Assembly: GCA_964608615.1 (NCBI GenBank)
Contig: CAZSQG010000006.1
Span: forward strand, 1-64,000
Length of the DNA: 64,000 nt
Source of the DNA: CALEUX01 sp964608615
GTDB taxonomy: Bacteria > Bacteroidota > Bacteroidia > Bacteroidales > Marinilabiliaceae
Direction: 5' to 3'
Position numbers and translations under genes: made by a program. The first letter of the stretch is position 1. The number at the start of each line of letters is the position of its first letter. Shown here piece after piece: positions 34,419-43,806 of this stretch. The notes under the pieces are model-generated. The model had not been told where the DNA came from. It ran no database searches and saw nothing but the letters and a program-made list of their open reading frames with translations.

Positions 34419-36968
34419 TTAGAAATTTTGTCCCATTACAAAATGGAAATTACTTCCACCACCCTGTTTTTCACCAGGAATATCATCAAATCCATAACCC
34501 CAGTCAATACCCATAAGCCCAAACATTGGAAGGAATATGCGTAACCCAACTCCTGCTGAACGTTTCAATGCAAAGGGATTAAAATCTTTAAAATCGGACC
34601 ATGAATTACCGGCTTCAGCAAAAACAAGTCCGTAAACCGTTGCAGATGGCTCTAGTGTCAATGGATAACGCAATTCCATAGTTAACTTTGAATACATGTT
34701 ACCATCCTGTAGGCTACGATAAGACCCATCGCTTGCAACATTATACGAAAGAGCTGTGAGGCTTCCATTCTCATAGCCTCGTAATCCAATTGTTTCACTT
34801 CCATAATAACTGTATCCAGCCATTCCATCACCACCCAAAACATATTTTTCAAATGGCGATTTCAGGTACTTATTGTAATAACCTAAAAATCCATATTCCA
34901 TTTTGCTCATTAATATTAATTTGCCATTATTATCAAGAGACTTAAACATGGAACCTTTTAACGACCACTTATGGTATTCAATTAATCGATACAGCTCTTT
35001 CTCATCAGTAATTTTTGAATAATCTTTATTGGAAAAGAGTGAATAAGGTGGTGTAAATTCAACCCCCATAGAAAAATCAGAACCTGAACGTGTATAAAGC
35101 GGATTATCGATGGATCGCCGTGAGAGCATAACTTTAAACTTCAAACTGTGTGAAAAACCATTTTCCATAAAGAAATAGCGCCAGTTCTTAAGATCATATA
35201 ATTGATAACTAACCTCTGTATATAGTGAGAAAAAGTCATCGGGCCAGGTTAACCTTCGTCCAAAACCAACAGAAATACCAAATGTTTTTAGATGCTGATT
35301 AGAATTAGTGTCGTAATAATTATTGCTATATCCCGAACTGCTACCATAGTAGCTACTGTTTACGCCGGTTTGCATTGATCGCGAAACAGATACACTCAGA
35401 GAATTTGGTTTTTTCCCACCAAGCCATGGTTCCACAAAAGAAAGACTGTACGATTGATAATACTTTCCATTGGTTTGTGCCCTGATTGAAAGTGTTTGTC
35501 CATCCCCTGTTGGTAATGGTCGCCAGGCTTCTTTATTAAAAACATTCCTAACCGAGAAATTGCTAAACTTAAGACCCAAAGATCCCACAAACATACCAGC
35601 ACCCCAGCCTCCTGAGAGTTCAATCTGATCGTTGGCTTTTTCTTCAAGGTTAAATTCAATATCAACAGTTCCCTTATCCTGATCAGGAATAGGAACCGGG
35701 TTCATTTTTTCCGGATCAAAATGTCCTAACTGCGCCAATTCACGAACTGAACGAATAATGGCTTCTTTATTAAACAACTCCCCCGGTTTTGTACGTAACT
35801 CCCTGCGCACCACGTGCTCATGGGTTTTAGTATTACCTTTAATAATTACTCTGTTAATTGTAGCAGGCTCTCCTTCGTAAATCCGCATTTCCAAATCTAC
35901 AGTATCACCTTTTATTCTAACATCTACAGGAATAATACGGCTAAAGAGATAACCATTATTCATATAAAGGTTGTGAACAGCATCATCGTCAGTAAAAAGA
36001 CGCTCATCAAGCAGAGTCTGGTTAAACACATCTCCCTTTTTGATTCTGAGGGTATGTGAAAGGAACTCTCCTGCATAAAGGCTATTCCCAATCCAGGTAA
36101 TATCACCATAATAGTATTTCAGCCCCTCTTCAATGGCAATTTTTATATCAACGGTGTTGTTATCATTCCTTGTAACCGAGTCATATTCAATGGTAGCATC
36201 ACGATAACCTTTCTCGTTGTATTTTTCAATAATAGTTAAAAGATCCTTCCTGTATTCTTCTTCAACAAACTTCTTAGTTTTGAAAAAATTCAAGATTTTT
36301 CTTCGTTCGTTAGTCTTTTTCGTGTACTTATTCAACCGTCTATCAGAAAAAACTTCGTTGCCTATAAATTCAAGATTGCTTACTTTAACCTTTTCTTTTT
36401 TGTCAACAGTAATATCCAGAAAAACATGATTTTTCTTATCCGGATCATCTCTCTGAACTATAGTTACTTCAGTATTAAAAAAGCCCTTTTCAACAAAATG
36501 ATTTTTAATAAAACGTTCAGATCGGGTAATAAGATAAGGGGTAACCTGACTTCCCTTCATCATGGCAATTTTTTCAGTAACTGCTTCCTTTTCCGATTTC
36601 TTTAAGCCATAGAAATTTATATCAGATAATCGGGCTCTTTCCTGAAGAAATATACTCAGATAAACTAAACGTCCTTCGATTTTTGATGCTGAAATGTTAA
36701 CATCAGAAAAAAGGCCGTACTCCCAGTACTTTTTGATAGCTCTGGTTATTTCATCGCCAGGAATGGAGATTTCCTGACCCACCTTTAATCCTGATAAACC
36801 AGCAAGAATAGTAGGATCATTATTCAAATCACCGCTAACCTGTATCTCTGCAATCTCATATTTTCGTGGTTTTCCGGAATAAGATATTTCTGGAGCAGTG
36901 TTTTGTCCAAAAATGGAAAGGAAAGAAAGTAAAAAAAGAATAAATACCGGGGTTAAACGTTTAAGCAT
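34419..36968 (-). CDS. bamA: Outer-membrane protein assembly factor BamA
   Basis: Central Omp85 insertase of the outer membrane. About 849 residues: signal peptide, five POTRA domains (about 30-440; for example ISVPGDEIT-like ISIPGDEITRAIKKYWEYGLFSDV), then the 16-strand barrel with the lid motif LRGYENG and the C-terminal FHFVMGQNF. The ATG at 36968 is preferred to a GTG at 36971, which overlaps the uppS stop by 1 nt. Part of uppS-bamA-ompH, a conserved Bacteroidota gene order. Confidence 0.95.
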   Translation of the reverse strand: MLKRLTPVFILFLLSFLSIFGQNTAPEISYSGKPRKYEIAEIQVSGDLNNDPTILAGLSGLKVGQEISIPGDEITRAIKKYWEYGLFSDVNISASKIEGRLVYLSIFLQERARLSDINFYGLKKSEKEAVTEKIAMMKGSQVTPYLITRSERFIKNHFVEKGFFNTEVTIVQRDDPDKKNHVFLDITVDKKEKVKVSNLEFIGNEVFSDRRLNKYTKKTNERRKILNFFKTKKFVEEEYRKDLLTIIEKYNEKGYRDATIEYDSVTRNDNNTVDIKIAIEEGLKYYYGDITWIGNSLYAGEFLSHTLRIKKGDVFNQTLLDERLFTDDDAVHNLYMNNGYLFSRIIPVDVRIKGDTVDLEMRIYEGEPATINRVIIKGNTKTHEHVVRRELRTKPGELFNKEAIIRSVRELAQLGHFDPEKMNPVPIPDQDKGTVDIEFNLEEKANDQIELSGGWGAGMFVGSLGLKFSNFSVRNVFNKEAWRPLPTGDGQTLSIRAQTNGKYYQSYSLSFVEPWLGGKKPNSLSVSVSRSMQTGVNSSYYGSSSGYSNNYYDTNSNQHLKTFGISVGFGRRLTWPDDFFSLYTEVSYQLYDLKNWRYFFMENGFSHSLKFKVMLSRRSIDNPLYTRSGSDFSMGVEFTPPYSLFSNKDYSKITDEKELYRLIEYHKWSLKGSMFKSLDNNGKLILMSKMEYGFLGYYNKYLKSPFEKYVLGGDGMAGYSYYGSETIGLRGYENGSLTALSYNVASDGSYRSLQDGNMYSKLTMELRYPLTLEPSATVYGLVFAEAGNSWSDFKDFNPFALKRSAGVGLRIFLPMFGLMGIDWGYGFDDIPGEKQGGGSNFHFVMGQNF

Positions 36969-36970
36969 CA

Positions 36971-37717
36971 CTATTTATTTAAAATTAACTGGTCACTTGT
37001 TTTTCCAAATCTTCGTTCACGCTGTTGAAAATCCAGCAACGCTTCATAAAAATGTTCCCTGCGAAAATCGGGCCACAAAATATTGGAAAAATATAATTCA
37101 GAGTAAGCAATTTGCCAAAGTAAAAAATTACTTATACGCATTTCCCCACTTGTTCGTATTAACAATTCAGGATCAGGTATTTCAGAAGTCTCAAGATATT
37201 TACTAAAAACCTCGCTATTTATATCTGATATATTTAACTCATTACTTTTCACATCTTCACAGAGCTGTTTAATGGCTTCAATAATTTCCCACCTCGAGCT
37301 GTAACTCAAAGCTAAAATTAAAGTAAGGCCAGTATTTCCGGATGTTTTCTGAATACAATCGTCTAATTTATCCTTAACCTTCTTTGGAAGACTTGTTTTA
37401 CAACCAATTGATTTCAACTGAACATTATTCTTCATCAAAGTTTTAGTCTCCGATGCAATGGTTGTAACCAACAAAGACATAAGCGCATCCACTTCATTCT
37501 TAGGACGACTCCAGTTCTCGGTAGAGAAAGCATACAAAGTAAGATAATCAATACCCAATTCAGCTGAGGCTTCGGTGACTTCCCTAACTGCTTTAACACC
37601 GCTTTTATGCCCAAAAACACGAGCAGTACCGCGCTGCATAGCCCAACGTCCGTTACCATCCATAATAATGGCCACATGACGGGGGAGCTTATCCTTAACT
37701 AACTGATCTTTTAACAT
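36971..37717 (-). CDS. uppS: Isoprenyl transferase (undecaprenyl diphosphate synthase)
   Basis: Makes the C55 lipid carrier for peptidoglycan and surface glycans. The 248-residue cis-prenyltransferase has the catalytic MDGNGRWA near residue 20, TLYAFSTENW, and the C-terminal PDPELLIRTSGEMRISNFLLWQ. It directly precedes bamA, whose start is next to its stop. Confidence 0.95.
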   Translation of the reverse strand: MLKDQLVKDKLPRHVAIIMDGNGRWAMQRGTARVFGHKSGVKAVREVTEASAELGIDYLTLYAFSTENWSRPKNEVDALMSLLVTTIASETKTLMKNNVQLKSIGCKTSLPKKVKDKLDDCIQKTSGNTGLTLILALSYSSRWEIIEAIKQLCEDVKSNELNISDINSEVFSKYLETSEIPDPELLIRTSGEMRISNFLLWQIAYSELYFSNILWPDFRREHFYEALLDFQQRERRFGKTSDQLILNK

Positions 37718-37735
37718 ATACTCTTGTTCCTCTTT

Positions 37736-38476
37736 TCAAAATCCGTCATTACATTTACTGTGACGATTTATTAGACTAAAAGTAGCCGTAACACCAACCA
37801 CCGAAAACCAGTCGTTGTTATGACTAACAACCTCCTGATTAAAGCCATACGGATCAGATGGATTTATCGGAGAATCCATATCCACAAAATCCAAATCATC
37901 GATGAAAGTTTTCCTGAGAGTCCATTCCAGCCCAAGTTTGAGCCCATTTTTAAACTTCCACTTTACACCTCCACCGAAGGGCAAAGATAATACAAAAAGC
38001 GGTTTTTCATTATGATTACCATTCTCTTGTATATATCTTTTATAAAATACCGATCCCACGCCAAATGTAAAATAAGGAGAGAATGTAGATTCTTTTTTGA
38101 AAGGATGATCGAAAGAGAAAAAATTAAATTCCATCATAGCTGTGAGGTCTCCCATTGAACGATTAAAACGGTACGAGACACCTTCTGCTTGTGGCAAATA
38201 AACGCTACGGGCAGGGTAAGCTCCACTTATACTAACTAATGAAGCTCCAGCCCTAAAAGCAATCCTATCGTTCACGGAATAGCGCACAATAATTCCCGCC
38301 ATTGGATGTACACGGTAAAACTGTTGCTGGGGATTTAAGTCGCCATTATACCATGAAACCCCTAACATGGGGCCTGCTTCCAATAAAGTTTGGCTAAAGA
38401 CCTGTTGCGGTAGGAACTTAAAAACCAACAGGAGGAAAATTGTTATGACAATTCCGGATCGGGGGATTAGCTTCAT
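37736..38476 (-). CDS. DUF6089 family outer-membrane beta-barrel protein
   Basis: About 246 residues from the ATG at 38476 (MKLIPRSGIVITIF), with a signal peptide ending near VFSQ. The open frame extends 23 codons further but precedes the signal. It has LLEAGPMLGVSWYNGDLNP, typical of DUF6089, and alternating beta-strand patterns ending in an NDWFSVVGVTATFSL strand, as in outer-membrane barrels. It sits between nadK and uppS in the conserved envelope block. Function unknown. Confidence 0.85.
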   Translation of the reverse strand: MKLIPRSGIVITIFLLLVFKFLPQQVFSQTLLEAGPMLGVSWYNGDLNPQQQFYRVHPMAGIIVRYSVNDRIAFRAGASLVSISGAYPARSVYLPQAEGVSYRFNRSMGDLTAMMEFNFFSFDHPFKKESTFSPYFTFGVGSVFYKRYIQENGNHNEKPLFVLSLPFGGGVKWKFKNGLKLGLEWTLRKTFIDDLDFVDMDSPINPSDPYGFNQEVVSHNNDWFSVVGVTATFSLINRHSKCNDGF

Positions 38477-38576
38477 TAATATTCTGTGATATAAAAAGTA
38501 TACAAAGAAACAAAAACAAACGGAATTATATTCCATTAAAGACAAAACGGTTTTGGTTGCATTTTATTGCTATACA

Positions 38577-39455
38577 TTAATTACGTCGATCGGCTCCCCA
38601 CATAAGTTTTGAGCGTAATGTTGAATAAAAACTCTGTCCCATCCGTTCAACTACAGAAATAGTAAAATCGGATTTCCGAATCCGTAATTCAACCGAGTCC
38701 TCCAAAACACAACTACGTGAATCCAACGAAGCAAGAAACTTTCCTCCCCGTCCCTCTATCCTGAGCGTAACATCAATATTGTTTGGCACTACCAGAGGAC
38801 GCACGGTCAAATTATGCGGAGCTATGGGCGTAATCACAAATTCTTTTGATGATGGGTGCAAAATTGGCCCACCAACGCTCAAAGAGTATGCTGTTGATCC
38901 GGTTGGAGTAGCTATTATAAGTCCATCGGCCCAATATGAATTTAGGAACTCATTATTTAATGTGGTATGGATTGTAATCATTGATGAGCTGTCGCGTTTA
39001 TGCACAGCCAGTTCATTCAAGGCAAAATTAAGATCACCAAACCAGGGTTGGTTAGTTTCAACCTTTAGTAAATCCAAAGTACGCAACACAAATCGTCCTT
39101 CAATGATTTCGTGTATGGCAGCCGGTAATTCTTCCATTGAAATTTCAGCTAAAAAACCCAGTCTGCCGGTATTAATTCCAACTATAGGAATATTGCGATC
39201 TCTAACAATGGTTACAGCCTCAAGAAAAGTTCCATCACCCCCAATACTAAAAAGAAGATCGGTAGGAGGTAAATTAATATTGTTATCAAAAAAACCTTCT
39301 ACTTTTGGGTCTATCCCAACCGAATTAGTAAGAAACCCGAAAAAGGGTTTATATATAAATAATTCAACTTTTGCGGCTGCAAGTTCTTTAAAAAGGACAG
39401 AGCATTTTTCGTTAAACAAATCATCGAACCGTTTTCCAAAAATAGCAATTCTCAT
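38577..39455 (-). CDS. nadK: NAD kinase
   Basis: Phosphorylates NAD to NADP. About 292 residues from the ATG at 39455 (MRIAIFGKRF); a longer frame to 39524 adds 23 residues not usual for the family. It shows the diagnostic GGDGTFLEA, the NE motif in ALNELAVHK and GSTAYSLSVGGPI. It lies in the run CBS-nadK-DUF6089-uppS-bamA. Confidence 0.94.
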   Translation of the reverse strand: MRIAIFGKRFDDLFNEKCSVLFKELAAAKVELFIYKPFFGFLTNSVGIDPKVEGFFDNNINLPPTDLLFSIGGDGTFLEAVTIVRDRNIPIVGINTGRLGFLAEISMEELPAAIHEIIEGRFVLRTLDLLKVETNQPWFGDLNFALNELAVHKRDSSSMITIHTTLNNEFLNSYWADGLIIATPTGSTAYSLSVGGPILHPSSKEFVITPIAPHNLTVRPLVVPNNIDVTLRIEGRGGKFLASLDSRSCVLEDSVELRIRKSDFTISVVERMGQSFYSTLRSKLMWGADRRN

Positions 39456-39544
39456 TAGGGAAGGTATTTTTTTGATTATTATAACCATAGAGGCACACTT
39501 TATCATTAATGTGCCTGCTGCCAAAGTTATAAAAAAGAGTAGTT

Positions 39545-40210
39545 CTATACACTTAAATAACGGATCAAAGATTCATAGTTACGCTGAACAGTTTCATCAA
39601 CTGGCGTTTCGGTACCATATACCGCCCTAACCTGATACCCGTAACGTTCAAACGCATTTAAAACAACAGTTAAATCGCTGCGATTTAGTTTTATGGTTAA
39701 AGATAGGCTCCCATTATCCAAATTCTGCGTAACATATAAACTTAAAATTTTCGCATCCGAATCTTCTACAATTCGTGCTATTTCTGATAAGGCATAATCC
39801 CGGATTCCTACTTCAATCTGGAGAATCCCTCCAGGTGTATGAGAAGCAATGAGTTGGCTAAACCGGTGCATTAAATCGTTTTGAGTTATTACACCCAGAA
39901 ACTCCTTCTCATCATTTAAAACAGGCACCACACTCAACTTTAACCTCGATGCAATTTCAATAACATCATAAATATGTTGATGATTGAAAACATAAGGTTT
40001 CATTAACGATAATCGATGATTTCCAAGGGGCTCTTCGGCCGAATTGAGATCATAAATATCAACATCGGAAATTAATCCAAGAAAAATAAGATTATTAACA
40101 ATTGGAAGATGCGACACCCTGAAAGCCTCCATCCAATTTAGAGCATCAAGCCCAGTGTCAGAGGTTTTAAGTGACGGAATCACATCAGATATTAAATCTT
40201 TTGCCAGCAT
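39545..40210 (-). CDS. Tandem CBS-domain protein
   Basis: A 221-residue cytosolic protein made of a CBS pair (GLDALNWMEAFRVSHLPIVN, VVPVLNDEKEFLGVITQNDLM) followed by an ACT-like region (about 140-210: YALSEIARIVEDSDAKILSL). CBS pairs usually bind adenosine nucleotides and regulate partners. The constant position next to nadK and pdxJ in Bacteroidota is suggestive, but no partner is known. Confidence 0.85.
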   Translation of the reverse strand: MLAKDLISDVIPSLKTSDTGLDALNWMEAFRVSHLPIVNNLIFLGLISDVDIYDLNSAEEPLGNHRLSLMKPYVFNHQHIYDVIEIASRLKLSVVPVLNDEKEFLGVITQNDLMHRFSQLIASHTPGGILQIEVGIRDYALSEIARIVEDSDAKILSLYVTQNLDNGSLSLTIKLNRSDLTVVLNAFERYGYQVRAVYGTETPVDETVQRNYESLIRYLSV

Positions 40211-40234
40211 AAATCAGATTAAGAAAATACTTTA

Positions 40235-40242
40235 TAACTTTG
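40235..40242 (+). promoter_or_regulatory. Predicted -7 element for pdxJ
   Basis: TAACTTTG followed by c, leaving a leader of about 120 nt that includes a small aatcc/ggatt stem near 40264. No -33 box is clear. Confidence 0.4.
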
Positions 40243-40370
40243 CTTTCTCAAACTAAAGCGACCAATCCTGTTAAGGATTGACTTGTTAAACCATGAATAA
40301 TATAAACTTAAACAAAATTTACCAATAACAGTTTAATCCGGAAAATTTCTCTACAAATTAGATACCCAAA

Positions 40371-41087
40371 ATGACAAAACTAAGTGTAAACATAAATAAA
40401 ATAGCAACATTACGCAATTCCAGAGGTGGGAATATCCCTGATGTAGTAAAAGCAGCCATTGACATTCAAAATTTTGGTGCTGAAGGTATTACTGTTCATC
40501 CACGTCCCGACGAAAGACACATTCGTCAAAAAGATGTTTATAATATCCGCCAAATCATTCGTACCGAGTTCAATATTGAGGGTTATCCCTCACGAAAATT
40601 CATTGATCTGGTTAAGTCGGTAAAACCTCATCAGGTTACATTAGTTCCCGATCCGCCAGAAGCTTTAACATCAAACGCCGGGTGGGATACCATTACTCAC
40701 CTTACTTTTTTACAGGATGTGATTGCTGAGTTCAAAGAAATAGGTATCAGAACATCAATTTTCATTGATCCCAATCCCGAATTTATTCTGAATGCTGCAA
40801 ACACCAACACTGACCGCATTGAATTATATACCGAGTCCTATGCCACTCTTTTCCCGGTTGATCCTGAAAAAGCCATTGCCCCTTTTGTTGAAGCTGCTAA
40901 TATTGCCAACAAAGCGGGTTTGAAAATTAATGCCGGGCACGACCTAAATCTTCAGAATCTTCATTTCTTTAACGAACGAATTCCTTTCCTGAAAGAAGTA
41001 TCCATTGGCCATGCACTTATTGCAGATGCACTTTATATTGGACTTGAAAAAACCATTTCACTTTACAAAGAGCAGTTGCTAAAATAA
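40371..41087 (+). CDS. pdxJ: Pyridoxine 5'-phosphate synthase
   Basis: Condenses 1-deoxy-D-xylulose 5-phosphate with aminoacetone 3-phosphate, the last de novo vitamin B6 step. The 238-residue TIM barrel shows LSVNINKIATLRNSRGG, GITVHPRPDERHI, VTLVPDPPEALTSNAGWD and KINAGHDLN. A hydrolase gene starts 6 bp later on the same transcript. Confidence 0.95.
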   Translation: MTKLSVNINKIATLRNSRGGNIPDVVKAAIDIQNFGAEGITVHPRPDERHIRQKDVYNIRQIIRTEFNIEGYPSRKFIDLVKSVKPHQVTLVPDPPEALTSNAGWDTITHLTFLQDVIAEFKEIGIRTSIFIDPNPEFILNAANTNTDRIELYTESYATLFPVDPEKAIAPFVEAANIANKAGLKINAGHDLNLQNLHFFNERIPFLKEVSIGHALIADALYIGLEKTISLYKEQLLK

Positions 41088-41093
41088 TTTATA

Positions 41094-41903
41094 ATGCAAT
41101 TATTCAGCAGGGAGGTTGGAAATCAGGAGCGCACCATAATTATTCTACATGGATTATACGGGGCTTCTGATAACTGGATGACTATTGCATCAAGCCTTTC
41201 GGAAAAATTCAGGATTATTTTACCCGATCAGCGCAATCATGGTCGCAGCCCTCACAATCCTAATCATAAATATGATTTACTTGCATCTGATCTGCATGAG
41301 CTTATTAATGCAAAAGAGTTGCAAAAAGTAATTCTTATAGGTCATTCAATGGGAGGTAAAACCGCGATGCGCTTTGCATTGGATTATCCGCATATGGTCG
41401 ATCATCTGGTTGTAATTGATATTGCTCCAAAAGATTATAGTTCATTTGCCAACTATGCACAAATAACGACCAACCACAATATCATTATTGACTCAATGAT
41501 ATCGGTTGACCCTTCAATTATGGGCAGCCGTACTGAAATTGATGCTGAATTAAGGAAAAGCTTACCCAACAAAAGACTTAGGCAATTTTTAATGAAAAAC
41601 ATACGCCGTTCTGCACTTGGCAGCTACCAATGGCAATTGAATCTGGAAGCGTTAAAAACCAATATGCCTGAGATAATGGATGGTTTCTCAAAGTACAAAC
41701 CGGATAACAACTTTATACGTTCTGAAGTTCCTGCATTATTTATAAAAGGAGAACAATCGCCCTATATTTTAGAAGAAGACTCATTGGTAATTAACCGCTT
41801 TTTTCAAAAATCGCAAATAATTACCATACCAAAAGCAGGACATTGGCTTCATGCCGAACAACCCGACCTGCTTATTAAAACCCTTCTGTACTTCCTGGAT
41901 TAA
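41094..41903 (+). CDS. Alpha/beta hydrolase, YbfF-like
   Basis: A 269-residue hydrolase with the oxyanion HGLYGASDNW, the nucleophile elbow GHSMGGKTAMR, and a C-terminal catalytic His in GHWLHAEQPD. It resembles E. coli YbfF esterases; the natural substrate is unknown. Its stop lies immediately next to the convergent exonuclease stop. Confidence 0.88.
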   Translation: MQLFSREVGNQERTIIILHGLYGASDNWMTIASSLSEKFRIILPDQRNHGRSPHNPNHKYDLLASDLHELINAKELQKVILIGHSMGGKTAMRFALDYPHMVDHLVVIDIAPKDYSSFANYAQITTNHNIIIDSMISVDPSIMGSRTEIDAELRKSLPNKRLRQFLMKNIRRSALGSYQWQLNLEALKTNMPEIMDGFSKYKPDNNFIRSEVPALFIKGEQSPYILEEDSLVINRFFQKSQIITIPKAGHWLHAEQPDLLIKTLLYFLD

Positions 41904-42626
41904 TCAATTTTTGGCCCTGATAAAATTAGCCTGATCAATTAACGGTTCTCCTTTAAACCGTAAAAACAATTGAGCAGTGGCAAAAACATCCTTTTCGCAG
42001 TATATAGCAATACGCTCCAAATTCTTATCATTATAATAAACTGAAGCCACCTGGCTTCCATCAATATCATCCTTTGGAGAAGGTATTCCCATAATGGTAG
42101 TTAAAAGCGCAAGCGAAGTGTAGTGTTTATAATCACCAAATTTCCATAAATCCAATGTATCAAGAAACTTAACTTCCCATGGTTTTTTGCCTGCAATATC
42201 CAACACAGGTGGTAATGGGATGCCATTAATGATCATTCGCCGGGCAATGTAAGGAATATCAAATTCCTTAATATTGTGACCGCAAATTTGGTTTCCCGGA
42301 TCATTGCAAAAGCCAGTCACAACCCTGCCAAACTCCTTAAGTAAAAGAATCTCGTCTTCACCAAAGAACGATTTAACTTTAAAAAAGCGTTCACCGTTTC
42401 TAACAAACACTACGCCTGCTGAGATGCAAACAATTTTCCCAAACTCGGCATAAATACCGGCTTTATCATAAACATCCTCTGCTTTTTGTTCCTCCTTTCG
42501 AAAATAAGTCGATTTCTTCTCCCAAAACTCCTGCATTACAGGATTCAACTCATTAAAACCGGCAAACTGAGGAACCGTTTCAACGTCAATAAAAAAAACA
42601 TTCTCGGCTGGATATTGTTCAAGCAT
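41904..42626 (-). CDS. DEDD-type 3'-5' exonuclease (PolB-like)
   Basis: A 240-residue RNase H-like exonuclease: Exo I FFIDVETVP (Asp/Glu), Exo II ICGHNIKEFDIPYIAR, and Exo III YCEKDVFATAQLFLRF (Tyr-x3-Asp). It belongs to the stand-alone predicted PolB-like exonuclease family. udk lies 10 bp upstream on the same strand. Role in repair or RNA processing is not established. Confidence 0.88.
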   Translation of the reverse strand: MLEQYPAENVFFIDVETVPQFAGFNELNPVMQEFWEKKSTYFRKEEQKAEDVYDKAGIYAEFGKIVCISAGVVFVRNGERFFKVKSFFGEDEILLLKEFGRVVTGFCNDPGNQICGHNIKEFDIPYIARRMIINGIPLPPVLDIAGKKPWEVKFLDTLDLWKFGDYKHYTSLALLTTIMGIPSPKDDIDGSQVASVYYNDKNLERIAIYCEKDVFATAQLFLRFKGEPLIDQANFIRAKN

Positions 42627-42636
42627 AACATCAGGA

Positions 42637-43254
42637 TTAAGATTGATGACTAAGTATGCGCAGAATATACTGTGTTAGAATATCAATGGCCACGTGGTTG
42701 TTGCCACCCTGCGGAACAATCAGGTCGGCATAACGTTTTGAAGGTTCAATAAACTGAAGATGCATAGGCTTTACTGTTTCCTCATATCTGACAAGCACTT
42801 TTTCAACAGTCCGCCCCCTTTCGGCAATATCGCGCTGAATAACACGCATCAATCGGTCGTCGGGTTCAGCATCTACAAAAACCTTTAGATCCATTAACTC
42901 TCGCAATCCGGGATGACTCAATATCAGAATTCCTTCAACAATTACAACCTTTTTTGGTTTTACCTGAATGGTTTCATCCATACGAGTACATGTTAAATAC
43001 GAATAAACGGGCTGATTAACTGTAACTCCTTTACACAACTGGGAAAGATGACTCACTAACAAATCAAACTCCACAGAATCGGGGTGGTCGAAATTAATCT
43101 TTTGTCGCTCCTCTAAAGGAAGATGAGCACTATCATAATAGTAGGAGTCCTGCGGTAAAACAACAATTTCATCACAGGGTAATTGCTCCATGATCTTGCG
43201 TACCACTGTAGTTTTCCCGGATCCGGTTCCCCCGGCAATCCCAATAACCAACAT
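42637..43254 (-). CDS. udk: Uridine kinase
   Basis: Phosphorylates uridine and cytidine in pyrimidine salvage. The 205-residue enzyme has the P-loop GGTGSGKTTVV, LPQDSYYYD, NFDHPDSVEFD and the lid region RDIAERGRTVEKVL. Length and motifs match the family. Confidence 0.94.
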   Translation of the reverse strand: MLVIGIAGGTGSGKTTVVRKIMEQLPCDEIVVLPQDSYYYDSAHLPLEERQKINFDHPDSVEFDLLVSHLSQLCKGVTVNQPVYSYLTCTRMDETIQVKPKKVVIVEGILILSHPGLRELMDLKVFVDAEPDDRLMRVIQRDIAERGRTVEKVLVRYEETVKPMHLQFIEPSKRYADLIVPQGGNNHVAIDILTQYILRILSHQS

Positions 43255-43270
43255 AAATCAACTTTTTTTG

Positions 43271-43278
43271 TAATTTTG
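43271..43278 (+). promoter_or_regulatory. Predicted -7 element for the Dabb gene
   Basis: TAATTTTG followed by cgc between the divergent udk and Dabb genes, 65 bp before the ATG. Confidence 0.45.
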
Positions 43279-43342
43279 CGCTTATAAGTACTTAACAATT
43301 TTAGGTCTCAACCAGAATTCAAATTAACAAATATTTCTGACA

Positions 43343-43642
43343 ATGATAAAACATGTGGTTCTTTTTAAATTTAAGGAAGATATCTCTACAGCTGAAAAAA
43401 AAGAAATGCTGGGATCAATCAAATTTTCATTGGAGCAACTAAAAAATAGCATTAACTGTTTATTGCTTGTTGAAGTAGGATTAAACACTAACCCTGATGA
43501 GAGTTATGATCTTGCCTTAACAACTGTATTCGAAAACTGGGATGATTTAAAGGCATATGTTATTCATCCCGAACATCAAGAAGTATCTAAAGTAATTCGC
43601 CAAAATCTGGACAAAAGAGCTTGTGTTGATTATGAGATTTAA
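43343..43642 (+). CDS. Dabb (stress-responsive A/B barrel) domain protein
   Basis: A 99-residue ferredoxin-like dimeric barrel. It starts with the family motif MIKHVVLFKFKED and shows LALTTVFENWDDLKAYVIHPEHQEV near the C-terminal half. Biochemical function of the small stand-alone forms is unknown. Single gene. Confidence 0.88.
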   Translation: MIKHVVLFKFKEDISTAEKKEMLGSIKFSLEQLKNSINCLLLVEVGLNTNPDESYDLALTTVFENWDDLKAYVIHPEHQEVSKVIRQNLDKRACVDYEI

Positions 43643-43755
43643 GCATCACCCATGGAACAAAGTGTTTCCGCATTTATTAAATCAACATTATTGCTCAACT
43701 GAGCTGGATTTTTGTGTTGCAAATCACATAAGACCTTGATTTAGCTTTAAAAGAA

Positions 43756-43785
43756 AAGAGACACCCATTTATTAGAGTGTCTCTT
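43756..43785 (-). terminator. Terminator of the EF-G paralogue gene
   Basis: 9-bp arms (aagagacac/gtgtctctt), 12-nt loop, followed on the minus strand by an A/T-rich tract. Confidence 0.7.
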
Positions 43786-43806
43786 ATTGTTAATGCTTTG
43801 TAAGGT

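Noticed and set aside
38779..39630. 283-codon plus-strand frame
   Set aside because: Antisense to nadK, which has all family motifs.
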